This document shows, piece by piece, positions 1 through 12,421 of a stretch of 64,000 nt of DNA. Source of the DNA: Verticillium longisporum (taxonomy: Eukaryota > Ascomycota > Sordariomycetes > Glomerellales > Plectosphaerellaceae); contig JAETXT010000007.1 of assembly GCA_019188255.1 (NCBI GenBank), forward strand, positions 62,001 through 126,000, written 5' to 3'. Made by a program: the position numbers and the translations under genes. The notes under the pieces were generated by a model, which was not told the DNA's origin, did not search any database, and saw only the letters and a program-made list of their open reading frames with translations. Within the stretch, counting starts at the first letter, position 1. Each line of letters begins with the position of its first letter.

Positions 1-365
1 ACGAAAGCTCGGCATCCCACTTTTCTCGACCACTCGCATCTTCCAACAGCGTTCCATTGTGGACCATCAGGCCACTATCAATTGTCGCGTCAGCCGGGGA
101 ACCAGTGTAGGAGGGAAGCTAGGCCCGGGCCCTTCCCAGGATCCTTGACGCACAGCCTGGGGTATTTCGGTGTAGATGATGGCCAGGTCACAATTCTGGA
201 GGGGGGATTTGTGAACCCATACTTTGTCATAGGAAAGATTCAAACCAGATTCTTGATACCAAGGGTGTTCATTCTGTCTGACGCATATCCCAAGCGACTT
301 GTTCACCCAGCGTTTGCTTTTCAAAGACAAATCGCCATTGACATACAAAGGAAACTTTCACAACC
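1..365. other. Upstream region of the first PTH11-like gene
   Basis: No coding region with recognisable similarity or good codon use is seen here. It is the presumed promoter and 5' leader of the gene starting at 366. Short open frames on both strands are low-quality and are not called. Confidence 0.4.
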
Positions 366-1720
366 ATGGCGGGTAGTGAGAAAGGACAGGCGGCCGTGGC
401 CGTCATGTGGACCCTGACAGCCATTACACTTGTCTTCTTGTGTCTCCGTCTCGTGACGAGATACTTCATCATTGATCAGCTCGGCTTCGACGATTATACT
501 TATGTTTTAGCGGCGGTGAGCCAGGCCCTGGAGACCCACGAAGCTATGAGTTGCTGCTGACTTTTGAATCTGTTTCTTAGATCTTGCTGGTTCTGTACAC
601 AACCTTTACTCATGTGGCAGAAGGATACGGATTTGGTCGTTCGATTTACGGCCTCGAAACCAAAGATGCAACAGCTGCAATCAAGTGGGAAATGGTCGGG
701 CAGTCATTTTCGATTATTGGCATGGCCGTGTCCAAGATATCGCTGGGGTTGTTCCTCCTTCGACTGACAGTGGTTCACTGGCATCGAGTGGCGATCTGGA
801 CCGTGATGGGTGTTCTTCTCGCCGATTCGATCGCAACAGTCATCTCGTTTTGGTTCCAGTGCAGTCCGCCGAGGGCAATATTCGACCTGGAGCTACGTCC
901 AACGGCCAAGTGCGACTGGGACATCACTCCCGTGGCCGTCACTCTGGGTGGTAAGTTATCTGATCTCGGCAACAGCGAATCGCAAGTCTGACGCTTTCAG
1001 TCTGTTGCGTCATCTCCGACTTCTTCTTTGCTGCTTTCCCAACGCTGATCGTATGGGACTTGAAGATGAAGAGGAAAGAGAAGATACTCATCGCTGTCAA
1101 TATGGGTCTGGGTGTTATGTAAGGTCCCCTACTAGTACAATCGCTGTTGGCCAGCCTCGCTAACCGATGCCCCCTCAGTGCTGGTGCTGCAGGTATCGTC
1201 AGAACGTATGAGGTAGCAACTGGGTTTACAGAAAACTACACCGGTAGGAGCCTCCTCCTCGCGATTTAGGACTCAGACTGATGGCTCAACAGAGGACACA
1301 GTCCCACTTATCGTATGGTCGTGCGCCGAGCAATCCGTCACCATGATCTGTATCGGCATTCCGCTCTTGCGACCCCTTTACCGACACGTTTTCAAGCGCG
1401 ACAATCTGTCCTCGTCGTCAAACGCACAATATCACAAGTACGGCGAGGGAACGGACAAGAAGAGCTACAAGATGAGTGGGATCTCGAAGAAACAAAGAGC
1501 AGAGGGCAGTACGGACAGCAGAGATGCAAGCAATGCCAGCTTGGGTCTTGGCAGCCAGACTGTGACAGACATTGGGGCTTTGACCAACAATAGCAGCAAC
1601 GAACACATACTCGGCATTGAGACTTTACGAAACTCGAGCGACGCTGGTTCGTCGGGCAATCGGCTCAACGGGGGGATACGGGTCAAAGAGGATGTCCAGG
1701 TCGAGTGGAGCAATCGGTGA
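366..1720 (+). CDS. PTH11-like / fungal rhodopsin-domain integral membrane protein
   Basis: Five exons can be joined in frame: 366-515, 581-950, 1001-1118, 1179-1243 and 1293-1720, each with GT...AG borders, giving 376 residues. The product is a seven-helix-type membrane protein. The first hydrophobic segment follows the start directly (VMWTLTAITLVFLCLRL). The family pattern is visible: FDDYTY after helix 1, the HVAEGYGFGRS loop, helix 3 with KISLGLFLLRLTV, and a C-rich loop before helix 5. The C-terminal tail from about residue 270 is hydrophilic and Ser/Asn/Gly-rich, so probably cytoplasmic. Family knowledge: such proteins include PTH11-related GPCR-like sensors, but most members have no known ligand and many annotated ones are orphan membrane proteins. 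The start fits an ATG in a good context (CAACCATGG). Function beyond a membrane sensor-like protein is not shown by the sequence. Confidence 0.85.
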
Positions 1721-3002
1721 CGGAGATGTGACGAAGAGGGCATGGTGTGCATCCGGCCGCTGATCGGGAGCGGATGATTGTTTGGTACAGTATGGATGCT
1801 GCAACATCGATGACATGGATGTTACGCCAACTGCCTAGTTCATTGGAAGAGCATCCGAGACATTCTCAACCGCAGGGCATGCTGTGCAAGCTGTCATGTT
1901 ATAATACCTTCTAATTCTCCATAGAACAAGGATCGCAGAGAGGAAAGAGACTTGGAAACTCGAAGAGAAATCAACAGAGGGCCCAGTCGTGAAGGATGCT
2001 GTGCCGCATTTAGGCAAATGGCCAGCATCTATGCAAGCCAAGCGCCCCTTGCGCTTATTGTTTCGCACCCTTGAAAATATGCCACCTGGTACGCAGGAAT
2101 AAATAGGCAATCCTTCTGAGCATTGATCTAACACCAATACGTTTCCAGCCCAGAGACAGATTCTCCGACTAGCACCGCGTTTTCACAGCTATTGTTGTGG
2201 CGCACAACCCATGTTGTCGACGACAGCCCCCAATCACGGATAGAGCGGGTGGCGTGACCAGGGATCGCGGAAGCATGCCGGCAACCGTTCGACGACACAT
2301 CAGCCGCAAGATCCTTAGATAGGCCCCGCCCCACGATGGTGCATACCGACCCCTGTCCTGTGACTCGACTGCATCTCGAGCCTTGCCAAGGTGTGGTTCT
2401 CGGTCAGATGTGGGAGCATCGCGAAGCTGAACCAATCTCGGGCTTATCTTCTCCTTCCACCGCGCTCTTTACTCCGCGGGCCAGGTTGTCACAAGCTTCT
2501 TGACAACTACTGACTTGGCGAGTGGGATCAGTTCCAAGGAGATAGGTGCCAAGGGATCGTCCAGCCGACGGGGGAAAGTGCATACAAGCGCGTCCTGATA
2601 CGAGTTAGGCAAAGGCCTCGTGCTTGCTTGTCCGACCACCAAGTGCTAGTTGAGCATCTGATACTCAAGTCCCGAGTTTATACACCAGGCAGCCACCATC
2701 CGGGTCAACATGTTCACACGGTGCAGCTTTCGAATATTAAGCCATCTGACTAATACATCCACAGAACGCGAGACAAAAGATTGGCAGTACCCCAAATGGT
2801 ATCATGTCTATTGGGCTGTTGAAACTCCCCGTGTAGGGGGACATTAAGTCTAGTCGCTGGCATGGTCTAGCAAAAATAGCTGGACCGGTGGAGAGCGTAT
2901 GTAATGTGGTATCCAAGGCGATGCATCCCCGACACGCCGCGAACGAGGCGTGCCCAAATCTCTCGATCCTCGACTCAAAATGCAAATGTCAAAATCAATC
3001 TC
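1721..3002. other. Intergenic region between convergent genes
   Basis: This lies between the 3' ends of the PTH11-like gene (+) and the methionine permease (-), so it should hold both terminators and 3' UTRs. No RNA gene, repeat or convincing coding exon is seen. Confidence 0.5.
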
Positions 3003-4787
3003 CTAAAAGGCCCTGTTGTGGGCGGCGCCAGACTGAGCAGCCTCCTGCTCGAGCGCGGCGGTGGTGCCGATGGGGCGCTTGAAGAAGACGTTGCGCTCCC
3101 AGCCATCGATGTCGTCGATGACGGTCTCGCGAACAAGCTCGTACTTGCCGATGCGGGGCAGGATCTTGGCCCAGACGGCCCAGTAGATGCCACCAGCGAA
3201 GAGGACGGCGAAACCGGTCACGCAGTGGATCCAGTAGGGAAGGTTCTCGTACTGGTTCTGTTCGGGGGTAGGGGAGGGACGAAGGGAGCAACGACGAGGT
3301 AGATGTTGCTGAGCAGGAAGAAGATGACGACGGGGAGCGAAGCGCTGAAGGGAGGGTTCCAGTTCCAAGCGGAGCGGTTGAGGTAAAGGTGAACGAGACC
3401 ACCGGCGACGAAGACGTTGATGATGGCAAGAGGGTACGAGATGAGGCTATTTGTGGTTAGCGAGCGATCAGACACAGGTTAAAAGACCAGGAGTGACATA
3501 CTTGAGGAGGAAGTTGTAAGCATCGCCAGGAGGGGGAGCCAGCATGACGATGATGCAGATGAGCCAGTGCTCGAACAGACCAGCCAGAGGTGCGTTGAAG
3601 GGCTTGTTGCTGGCCCAGAAGCGAGAGAAGGGCAGGATACCCTCACGGCCGAGCTCCTGGACAAGACGACCCTGGGAGAAGATGACGGAGAGAACGTTGC
3701 CAAAGGCGGAAAGGGCAACGGAGACGGAGAGGGCGCGCTCGGCGGTGCCACCAAAGACGTTGCGGAACAGCGAAGCGGCGACGAGGCGGCCAGAGGTCAG
3801 GATCTCCTCCTTGGGAACGGCAGCGAAGTAGGCAATGTTGATGAACATGTAAAGGACCGAGATGGCACCGATGGCGAGGGGAGCAGCAAACTTCAGGGTG
3901 CGGACCGGGTTCTTCGTCTCGCTGAGGGCGTAGTTGGCGTTGCTGTAACCGACGTAGGACCAAATGACGTTGTAGATGGAGGTGACGACACCGTAGGCGC
4001 TGCCGGTGGTGCCCTCAAAGGCATTGTCGAAGTTGTTGAAGTCGTTGTCGATCTTGAGGTGACCGCCGAGGGCAATGAAGCCAGCGATGATCATGAGGAA
4101 GACAATGGTGAGCTTGATCCAGCCGAGAAGGTTCTGCAGGCGCAGACCCCACTTGAGGGCGGTACCGTGGATGATGAAGGCCGTGGTGATGCAAGCGAGA
4201 CCGACACCACGTTGGTTGAAGCGGGTGATCTCAACGTTGGCGGCGTGAAGGATGTACTCGCCGAAGACGACAGAGTTACCGGCGGCCCAACCGAGGAGGA
4301 CGACGTAGCCGGCGTACAGACCGGTGGTCAGGAACTTGGGCTTGCGGTAGACGTACTCGAGGTAGTTCTTCTCACCACCGTTCTTGGGGATGGCGGTGCC
4401 GAACTCCATGTAGACGGCGGTACCGGCAAAGGCGATGATCATACCGGCGACCCACATGAAGAGGGCCAGACCAACGGAACCAGAGGAGCGCAGAATGCTG
4501 GAAGGCGTGGCGAAAATACCAGTACCGACGATGCGGTTGAAGATGAGGAAACTGGCGCTGACGATGCCAATCTGGCGCTTAGCCTCGCGCTTCTGCTCAA
4601 TGCGGCCTACAAAGTCATCGTGTCAGCACGGAGGGCACAAGCAATCCAAGCACGTTGGCGGCGCCGTATACGTACCGACTTCGCTATCATTGTCAGAGGT
4701 GGCCGGCAGGAAGCCGTCCTTATTGTCGGTGCCAGAGGCGGCGGCAGGGGCGTCGCCGAGGACGCGGGGCGCAAAGTTGTCAGCCAT
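3003..4787 (-). CDS. High-affinity methionine permease (Mup1-type, APC superfamily), frameshifted near the 3' end
   Basis: Transports methionine and probably other sulphur amino acids across the plasma membrane. Exons on the minus strand are 4787-4676, 4606-3502 and 3446-3003, with clean GT-AG junctions. After a hydrophilic N terminus (MADNFAPRVLGDAPAAASG) comes the signature of this group, FNRIVGTGIFATPSSIL, in helix 1. There follow some twelve hydrophobic segments, including the conserved block IYNVIWSYVGYSNANYALSE in the middle. The last exon cannot be read in one frame. After IYLVVAPFVPP the conserved continuation (TPEQNQYENLPYWIHC...) is in another frame. The shift falls in the C/G run at about 3264-3278, where one base is missing. 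With it the protein would be 553 residues, normal for the family. Either a sequencing indel or a real C-terminal truncation is possible; the downstream part is well conserved, which favours an error. Confidence 0.9.
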
Positions 4788-7700
4788 GGCGTATGGATGT
4801 TGATGATCGTAGCCGGCCTTTGGGTGTCTGGGATCAAGATCTGATCGGTGATCGGCGAGACTCGAGGGCTGCGGGAGGCTCCAGGAACATGCAGGTCAGG
4901 CGAGCTAGAAAGAAAGGAAGGGTTCGAGAAGGGGTTTTATAAAGTGAGTCGCTCCCATGGGGCAGCACCCACGCGAAAGTCTGGGCCCCAGAAACGGTAG
5001 CATTGTACTGCATGGGATGGCCCCATGGTTCGGACCGCCGTACGGCGCCAAGTGGACCGACCATCATGGGCCGCGATGACGCCTTCGGCCTTGGAGGTTC
5101 ACGACAGGCTGGGCTCACGTTGATGACATGACGCGACGCGAGAAATAGGCAACTGGATTGCTGTTGGCGCAGTTGCGTGATCGTGAGGCCGAGGATATGC
5201 GTCTCGATGCGGGCGCCCCTTGCCCGCAGGATGGTGGTGTCGCTGTCCAGCAGACCCAGCAGCTTCCCGTCTTGCAGGCACGGCGACATCCACCAGGATG
5301 GCCGTTCACTCGGGACAGACCAGGTCTCAGCTGTCTAGGTGGGATGCGTGCTGATGCACCCGCACATGGTTTGAGTGGCAAGGGGGTGTGGAGGTGGTCG
5401 AGGTTTGTTGGTGAAGACGTTGGATTTGAGGTGGGCTTGGCAGGTGCCGTTGCGAGGCTCTGGTTGGTGATGCCGCCGTCCTGACCGGTACGTACCGAGT
5501 GACTAAGCCAGGTGTGTGTCAGGATTTCCACTTCGGTGAGCTTAGACCCGATGACGCGATCTGCCGTGATCGCATCGCCAAGAATGCAGCCAATGAAACG
5601 TGCCGGTCATGCAAAATTCGTCTTCTCTGCTTCTTAACCACATTCCTTTCCTGGGAGCCCCGAGAATCCGTCAGTCTTGGTGAGGATGCAAACATTGCCC
5701 AAGCTCGCCAACAGGATGCCTGCTCTTGTACGCGAGCTTGGCAAAAATCTTTCTCTGGCTGCTTCATAGCCCTCGACGCCCGCTACGCCCTGAAGCTGGC
5801 CAGGAGGCCGCCTCGATAGTCTGACCCGCCTGCTTCCCGTCCTACCTTTTCGAGCCTCACATGAGCCTTATTCAGGCCACCTGGGCCTCAGCCGGTCTAT
5901 TGTGTCATGGACGAGAAGGGTCCAGGGCTGGAATGGGCATCCAACGCGGTTTGTCAGTCGTCGAAGTATCTGACATTACCATGAAGCGCTCGCTTCCATC
6001 CACCCCAGGTCGGTAGGATGCATCCGACCGCCAGTGTTCCATATACGCCCTGTGGATATGTCATCCTCTGGCAACGCCACCAATATCGATTTAGATGTGA
6101 CTGTTGCTGTGTTCTGCTTCGGCAGGTACACATCGTGTAGATCGAGAGGCAACCGCAGCCGCTCCAGACGCCCGCATTCTTCACAAGAGCAACCTCCAGA
6201 ACAGCGTTGGATGAACTAAGCTACCTTTCCGTGCTAGCTGCAGGCCACGATTGCAACGTCCTCGACAAGCAGCGTCGATCCAGCCCAGCGACGTTGTTTC
6301 ACCCTGACCCGTCACTTTCCAGGCCGCAAATAGCGGCACATGCAACTTGAAAGCTCCATGTGACCAGTGATGCTATCCAAGGCCTGGGCCAAGAGGGACA
6401 TCACGCAATTTCAAACTGTTACTGGGCTGTTATTTTTCGGCCGACAGACTTTGGCAAGCACACATACGGCTTCACGCCACTTGACATGTGGTTCCGCGTT
6501 GAGCCCTTTTCTTGACTCAGTCGCTGTCGGCCACCCCTAGGTTTAGCTCTCGCTGCGCACGACGTCTTTGCCGATGTTCCGTGGGCTCAGACCATCCAGC
6601 AGCGGGAGTCAGTAGACTTGGTGTCATTCAGAACAGCATTTCGTGACAGCCTATATCGACCAAGTACATTCAGGACTACGTATCAATATCGAACAACGCA
6701 AGGTGTATCATATTGCCATGGTCTCTCCTCACGCCGGTTGTTTGCAGAAATTTGCCGATCATTCATCGCTCAGCAATAGCACTGGCTGTGTTGCCATGTG
6801 TCCTCGTCGACTTTGGACGCCCACCTAGTTCGACATCTTCGAGTCTGTCGGACGAGCAGAGACCAACAACGGCTGGGCAACAGTCAACGAGCTTCGGTTT
6901 CTCAAAGATTCAAGCTTAATTACAGCAAGCTAGGCACCAAAAAGATTCATTCGTATCGACAAGCTACGCCATTAATCTGACATGGTCTCAAGGCAACGAG
7001 GCCGTGCTGTCAGCGTAGATGAAGAAAGGCACCACCGAGTTCTGATGCCTTGAAGCGTCTATGGCTCCAAAAACCCCAAACGCACAGCTTCCTCCTATCA
7101 AAAGTCCAAAAGGATAGCAGCAACATTTCCCACTCGACCAGCCATATCACAGGCCTGCGCTTTACAAGGGCCGTAAAGCTCCTCAACTGCTTTTGACACA
7201 GCTTCGTGGCTGAACGTCTTCCCGACGCTTGAGCATCGCATTTCTTTTCCATTTCTCCATCTTTCAATCTTCCCGTTGAAACAACCTGAAGCTAATCTTT
7301 TCCAGACTGTCGAACTGTTGAACGTTTGGGCAGCCCTCTATGAGGAAGACCAGGAAGCCCACGGTTGGCAGTGGGCAGAACATGTGCTGACCCTGGCTCT
7401 CGACCCTTTGACCACCCGTACTTTCCAACACATACGAAATCAACCTCGAGCTAACAATGAATATCAAGAAAAGCCTTCGACTGATCAAACAGGCCACAAA
7501 AGAACTTCCTGGCTCTAGCCAAGTCTTCCCTCTGACTGCCTTGGTGAAATAGGGGTAGCAGAACCATCGCCGAAACCTGACAACCCACAGGTCTCTGGCC
7601 AACTCAACTATTCCCAAGGCTCGTCTTAACCTAACAGCCGGAACTTCCGTGAAGCTGTATGCCAAAGTCTTTCCATTTCCCCAGCTTGGCTTATCAGCTG

Positions 7701-7934
7701 TACGAGTACATATCCCTACAACTTTGGTTATACCTGCCTGCTGGCATCAGGCTTGTGCAACATATTTCATGGTTGCAGGTCATTCGGACTCTAGCATCGA
7801 ACCTACACGCATGTCACTATCTCAAATGGACAGTCTTTGAAAGTCTTCAGACATGAGCCGCAGTCAACCCTTTCTGAGCTTGGCTTATCACAGGTGGATG
7901 TCAATCTTTGACCACCACAATGCCTTCTCCTAGC
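4788..7934. other. Long intergenic region without convincing genes
   Basis: About 3.1 kb between the permease start and the 5S rRNA gene. Short open frames on both strands (for example around 5115-5531 and 7276-7518) overlap one another, lack recognisable motifs and are not supported by intron-exon structure. The first few hundred bases are the permease promoter. No transposon ends or RIP-type AT bias are seen. Confidence 0.45.
4937..4944 (-). promoter_or_regulatory. Possible TATA box of the methionine permease
   Basis: TTTATAAAA-type sequence on the minus strand about 150 bases before the permease start codon. Position and sequence fit a core promoter; no transcript data are available. Confidence 0.35.
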
Positions 7935-8053
7935 ACATACGACCATACCTACTGGAGAATTCGGGATCCCGTCCGCTCTCCCATAGACAAGCCAGTAAGG
8001 GTCGGACTAGTAGTTGGGTGGGTGACCACCAGCGAATCCCTGATGTTGTATGT
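7935..8053 (+). rRNA. 5S ribosomal RNA gene
   Basis: A 119-base sequence reads as a fungal 5S rRNA. It starts ACATACGACCATA, carries the conserved GTCCGCTCTCCCATAGA segment, then the strongly conserved loop TAGTAGTTGGGTGGGTGACC and ACCAGCGAATCCCT, and ends TTGTATGT. The ends pair as helix I (ACATAC at 7935-7940 with GTATGT at 8048-8053). A T-run follows directly. 5S genes are transcribed by RNA polymerase III from internal promoters. A single copy outside the rDNA is normal in Sordariomycetes, where 5S genes are scattered. It may be functional or one of the variant 5S copies; helix pairing looks intact but I did not check every stem. Confidence 0.93.
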
Positions 8054-8057
8054 TTTT
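8053..8057 (+). terminator. RNA polymerase III T-run terminator of the 5S gene
   Basis: Five consecutive T residues directly at the 3' end of the 5S rRNA, the usual Pol III stop signal. Confidence 0.7.
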
Positions 8058-8692
8058 AATATTTTGTTTGCCTTTTCGGATTCGGCCACAACAATAGTTA
8101 GTGTGCCTTTGTCGGATTCAGCAATGATCTGAGGATCTGTTGGGGTGCAACGAAACTCGACAACGAGCCGTTGAACCATGCAAAAAGTGCAGATCATTGC
8201 TGTGCCACTAGGTGCTAGGTGTTATCACACATCTGTCGACACAGCAGCGCAAACTAACCCCAAACTTTCTTGTCGTCAGGCAATCCCGGAATCATTTGTC
8301 TTCATAAAGGCATCTATGAATAAGAATTCTGGAGCTCTGCTAGATTCCCGTATACCCGTTCGCCTTTAATTTGGTCGTGCCACCCAATTCGTGCAATCTC
8401 TTTTATCCAGGCCGTGGTGGGCAACGAAACGAGTTTGACGTGACGTTTCTACCGACAGCCTCATCGAGAAACGCGCTTCAACTTTCATGGAAAATGCTCC
8501 AATAACATTGCTTTCAATGACGGAAGATTGCGGGTTGGCACGTTGCGGCGGGAGGACCTCCGCGCTCTAAGCTCGACCTAAGCGCATGGCAGCGGATCAA
8601 GCCCGTTCTGACACGGGCTTGGACGTGAACAGTAATATGAGATCGAATGAAACGAAGCCGTCTTCTCGCCCCATCTAATTTACTATCTACCA
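8058..8692. other. Intergenic region between 5S gene and second PTH11-like gene
   Basis: No gene seen. The part next to 8692 is the 3' flank of the minus-strand membrane protein. Confidence 0.5.
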
Positions 8693-10191
8693 TTAATCAT
8701 ACCGGACCGTAAACGTCTTGGTCTGCAAAATTGCCTTCTCGCTGTTATTGTCTGGTTGTACGTCGCCGCCACCATCAACACTGATCTGATGCACGTTGTT
8801 GGGGCTTTTGTTGTCTTCGTCCCTGTCCATTGACCTGAACACTTGCATCTCGTTATCTTCGTACCGGTCATATTGGCTGCGCACCTTGCGCGAGAACGCA
8901 TTGGGTGCAGTGTTCATTTCCTTGTTCGCATATCCCGAGGCATAATTTGGTCCTGACATGTTGGTCGAGGAGGCTCCCATAAGCTTGGGGGCGAAGTGCT
9001 TGAAGAACTTGCGGAGGGTCGGCATCGATCCGCAGATGATGAAGAGGTTGGCTTCGATGAGACTTTTGCCGCACGTGTCAGTAAGAATGGTCCACTGTGA
9101 TTGTGCGCAAGTAGTCCAGGGGTTTGACTTACGACCAGATGTTAGCACGAGCAGCATCCCAAGTAAGGTCCTGGGTGGCCAGAACGTCCAGAAGGAAAAC
9201 TAGTCGAATGATTGATGTTCCCACCGTCATGGAGCCAATGGCAAAAATGACAATGGCGCCGATCTTGGGGAAGATACCCATGCGGAGGCGAACGACCATC
9301 GGAATGGGCAGCACGAAAAGCAGGATGTCGGTGACGATGTTGGAAACGGCCGTAGCAATGTAGAGAATGCCGACATTGATGCAGCTGCCCCCAACCATCA
9401 AGACTTCATACGCTTTGGACACTGGCGTGCAGTGGACAAACAACATGACTGTAATGATAAGTGTGTACAGCGCCACAACGACGATGCTGGTCCAAACGGC
9501 AATGCGCCACCATCTTTGAGGCGAAAGGTGGAGATAGAAAGTCAGAAGCGACAGCTTCGTAAATCCGTTGCAGAGCATAAAGACGCCAGCGGTTACATAT
9601 GTGATCTGTTAAGTGTAAAAGTTAGCTGTGTCTGTTGCTGTGCGACAGTGATGTGCTGTGGATGGCCAACACTTACCAGCGTCGACGTCTTGTATGTTTC
9701 CAGTGGAACTTCCCACATGTGACACCCGAGAGCTTTCATCGCTACGGTATCTATTGAGGCCCGTCAGTTTTGCTGTGCTTGCGAACTGGTGAACGTTATA
9801 TTTTGCTTATACTTACGGACCATGCCGGCCTGTGTTGCCACTGACGATACCTGATGGATTGGTCAACTTTCAATACTCATACTGATCACAAATGATGGAA
9901 ACCGACCCATGCAAGGAACATGAATGCTGATTGAAAAACACGAGTCAGCAAACCAAACTTTGCAACAGGAGAATCATCGGATTTACCATCGTCAATTTGG
10001 AGGCCCTTTGCTAGGAACACCTTCGTATAGAACCTCTGCATCAGGGCAATGAAGGCCAGAGGCCCCAGTATGCCGAAGATCAAGTAGTGCTCCATCACAT
10101 ACTGCCGCTGCGGGTTATCAAAGTCCACCACGTACCCCGGCGGTGCGGGCACCAGGACCTCGACGCCGTTGACTACCGGAATTCCGGACAT
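8693..10191 (-). CDS. PTH11-like / fungal rhodopsin-domain integral membrane protein
   Basis: Six exons on the minus strand join in frame: 10191-9987, 9926-9907 (only 20 bases), 9850-9817, 9750-9677, 9605-9133 and 9062-8693, giving 391 residues. Landmarks of the family are present: an extracellular N terminus with PPGYVVDFDNP, helix 1 (HYLIFGILGPLAFIALMQRF), the DDAFMFLAWV helix, the HMWEVPLETYKTS loop, TAGVFMLCNGFTKLSLLTFY, a loop Cys pair (VHCTPVSKAYE...GGSCINV), and a late helix with WDAARANIWS. The tail of about 110 residues is hydrophilic and acidic, hence cytoplasmic. The tiny exon 2 and the 34-base exon 3 would be missed by many gene finders. An in-frame ATG at 10224 could add 11 residues; 10191 is preferred because the next residues (MSGIPVVNG) look like a normal start. 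Ligand and role unknown. Confidence 0.87.
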
Positions 10192-12413
10192 GTTGATGGT
10201 CGATTTGAAGTTTGAACGAGTCAAGCAAGCCGTCGATCAGCAGCAGGACTGGAAAACAGAACCACAACCAGATGACTTGCCGAAGAGTGATGGTTTAAAG
10301 CTGGTCTACTTACATACTCTCTTTCCTTGCATCAAAGTGCACATGACGGCAAGGGGTCTCGTCACCGGAAAGTACCCATCTTCTTAGCGGCAGACAGGGA
10401 CCAAGGTTGTGGCTGCCGGCCTCTTGGCTCAAAGTCCCGCGCTCTGGGGGCGTTGAGATGGAACAGACCCTGGTGGCAGGCGATTGCCACCAGATACCAG
10501 AGCCAATCGGTGAATGAGTAGACGGTGGAGGCATCGCATGAATCCAAAAGGCTCTAGCCTTCAGGTGGGACGCTGTATCGGATCATCAGATGGACATCGA
10601 CAGGGGGAATCGTGGACAAAGCCCAATGGTTTTGCCATGATGCTGTCCACACGACATGGTACAGCGCCCCAGAATCGGCACCAGACCTCCCTGAAGCTGC
10701 TGGGTCAGAGGGAGCTCTCGAAGAAGTTTGGAAGGATGTATCAGTCCCTGCAAGCTTGATCCGTATCTGCTGCAGGCTGAAAGGGGGCCGAATGGTTAGT
10801 CAAATGCACCTTGCTCCTCTGGAACAGGGCCAGTGAATCCTTCGCTCGGAATGGAGTTCCCCGTGGAGTCCGAACTATTAGTCCCTGGTAATCCCTGTGA
10901 AGCTCATTGTCAACGCTGGGCTTTCATGAACGAGTGGCTAAGCGGCAGTCAGGCTTGATTTGGCATATCCGCGCCAACCGCTCAACACGAGACGAAGTCT
11001 GGGCTGTGTCCAATATCGAGCTAGGAAACCATGTCTCGGGGTACAATAGAAGTTCTCTCCGCTCAACTGAGCTAAACCTTTTAGGTGGATGGACAAGATA
11101 TTTTCAGATAACCATGGTCCTCTCTAATGGAAATTCTTTATAAGTCCGACAAGCTTCCCATACGCATCCTTATCGTGCGGTCAAGCACAAATCAGAAACC
11201 CAGGGATCTTGAAAAGGCACTGGAACGAGAGTCGGTGATGGGACTTGCTGGGGACAACCTGGTCGAAAGACGGACGATGTGTGAATGGCGACTTGGCACT
11301 CCCAAAGCGGGGAATTTGATGGGGGAGGTCGGTGGTAAGTTGGCCCGAGGTTGGCAGATGATAGGGGATTTGATGCACTGACTGCAGATATCCTGCGTAG
11401 ACGTGGTGACAGGGGCGGCAGACAGGTTGCATTTCCAATCGCTCGGGAGCCCGGTAATCTGGTCGTCGGGGCACCAACTGCATGCAAGCAAGTCTTGTGG
11501 TGTCGGCCGTTAAGTTTTCTTGTTCTGGCACGAGTCAATTCATCGCACGGATCTCGGGCGCCAGGATAATTGAACAGGGCGGATTGCTCCGTTCTCCGTG
11601 ATTATGGCTGTGCGGCAAACTACTGATCACGATTAATCCGCTCAGGTCAGTGCCCTAGTTTCCCGGGGGACGAATCCGACCCCTGAGCACTGGAGACCTT
11701 CGAAGCCACTGGCATTCCCGTCCTGCGGCCCGCGACGATGGCCGCTTCTAGTAATAATCAGGCTCATCACTAGTGGCGGGACTACTCTGGTTGCTGCCCT
11801 TGACGTTACGTTACCCCGGCTGGGAAAGCGACAAGAGAAATATCACTCTCCTGGCGGCATAGGCTGCATAGATTTCCTCTGCTTGTCAATATATATGTGC
11901 ACCAACAACAGTCACTGCTGATAGAGCCCGAAGCTTTATCGAACAGGTGGGACTGCTCGTCGTTCTTGGTCTAAGCTGCAGAATGAGACAAAGATTGGCC
12001 CCTGGTCGGGTGTGACAACGGGACCCAAACAAAACGGTGATCTTTCCTCTTCTTGGTAAGCACGAGGGCAGGGTAGGCCGCTGCTCGACGATCCTGGGAT
12101 CCTTCAGCGCGGTTTTTCTGCCACATAATCCGCGTTTAGCGCGCAGCATTAATCCCCCCTCTGCACATCAGTGTATACTCCCATTGAGCATGACTATCCG
12201 ACTATTTTAGTTCCTCAAGCCTTATTCAGAAACTCAGAATCAGCTTGACGTTGCTCGGCGTATGCTTATGTTCAAGCTTCTTTCTAGCCTGTGTTAAGGT
12301 GGTAAATGATGCAAAACTCGATCCGTGGCATCCCAGGAGATAGCGGAGCCCCTAGGATGCTGATCCCGGCTGCGCGGCAAAAGCCACAAGGCCAACAATA
12401 TTCCACCTCCAAT
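10192..12413. other. Intergenic region up to the transposon island
   Basis: 2.2 kb of normal base composition. Open frames near 11170-11538 overlap in three frames of the same strand and have no recognisable domain, so none is called. The region includes the promoter of the minus-strand PTH11-like gene and ends at the 8-base target site ACTTTGTC. Confidence 0.45.
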
Positions 12414-12421
12414 ACTTTGTC
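12414..12421. repeat. Target-site duplication, left copy (ACTTTGTC)
   Basis: The 8 bases ACTTTGTC lie directly left of the first inverted-repeat element. They recur directly right of the element ends at 13122-13129 and 34526-34533. An 8-base duplication suits MULE- or hAT-like elements. Confidence 0.6.

Noticed and set aside
3567..4844. 425-codon open frame on the plus strand
   Set aside because: Antisense shadow of the methionine permease; composition is Gly/Asp/Glu/Val-rich as expected from the complement of biased codons.
7276..7518. 80-codon open frame beginning KQPEANLFQTVELLN
   Set aside because: It reads somewhat protein-like but is short, alone, antisense to another open frame and without recognised similarity.
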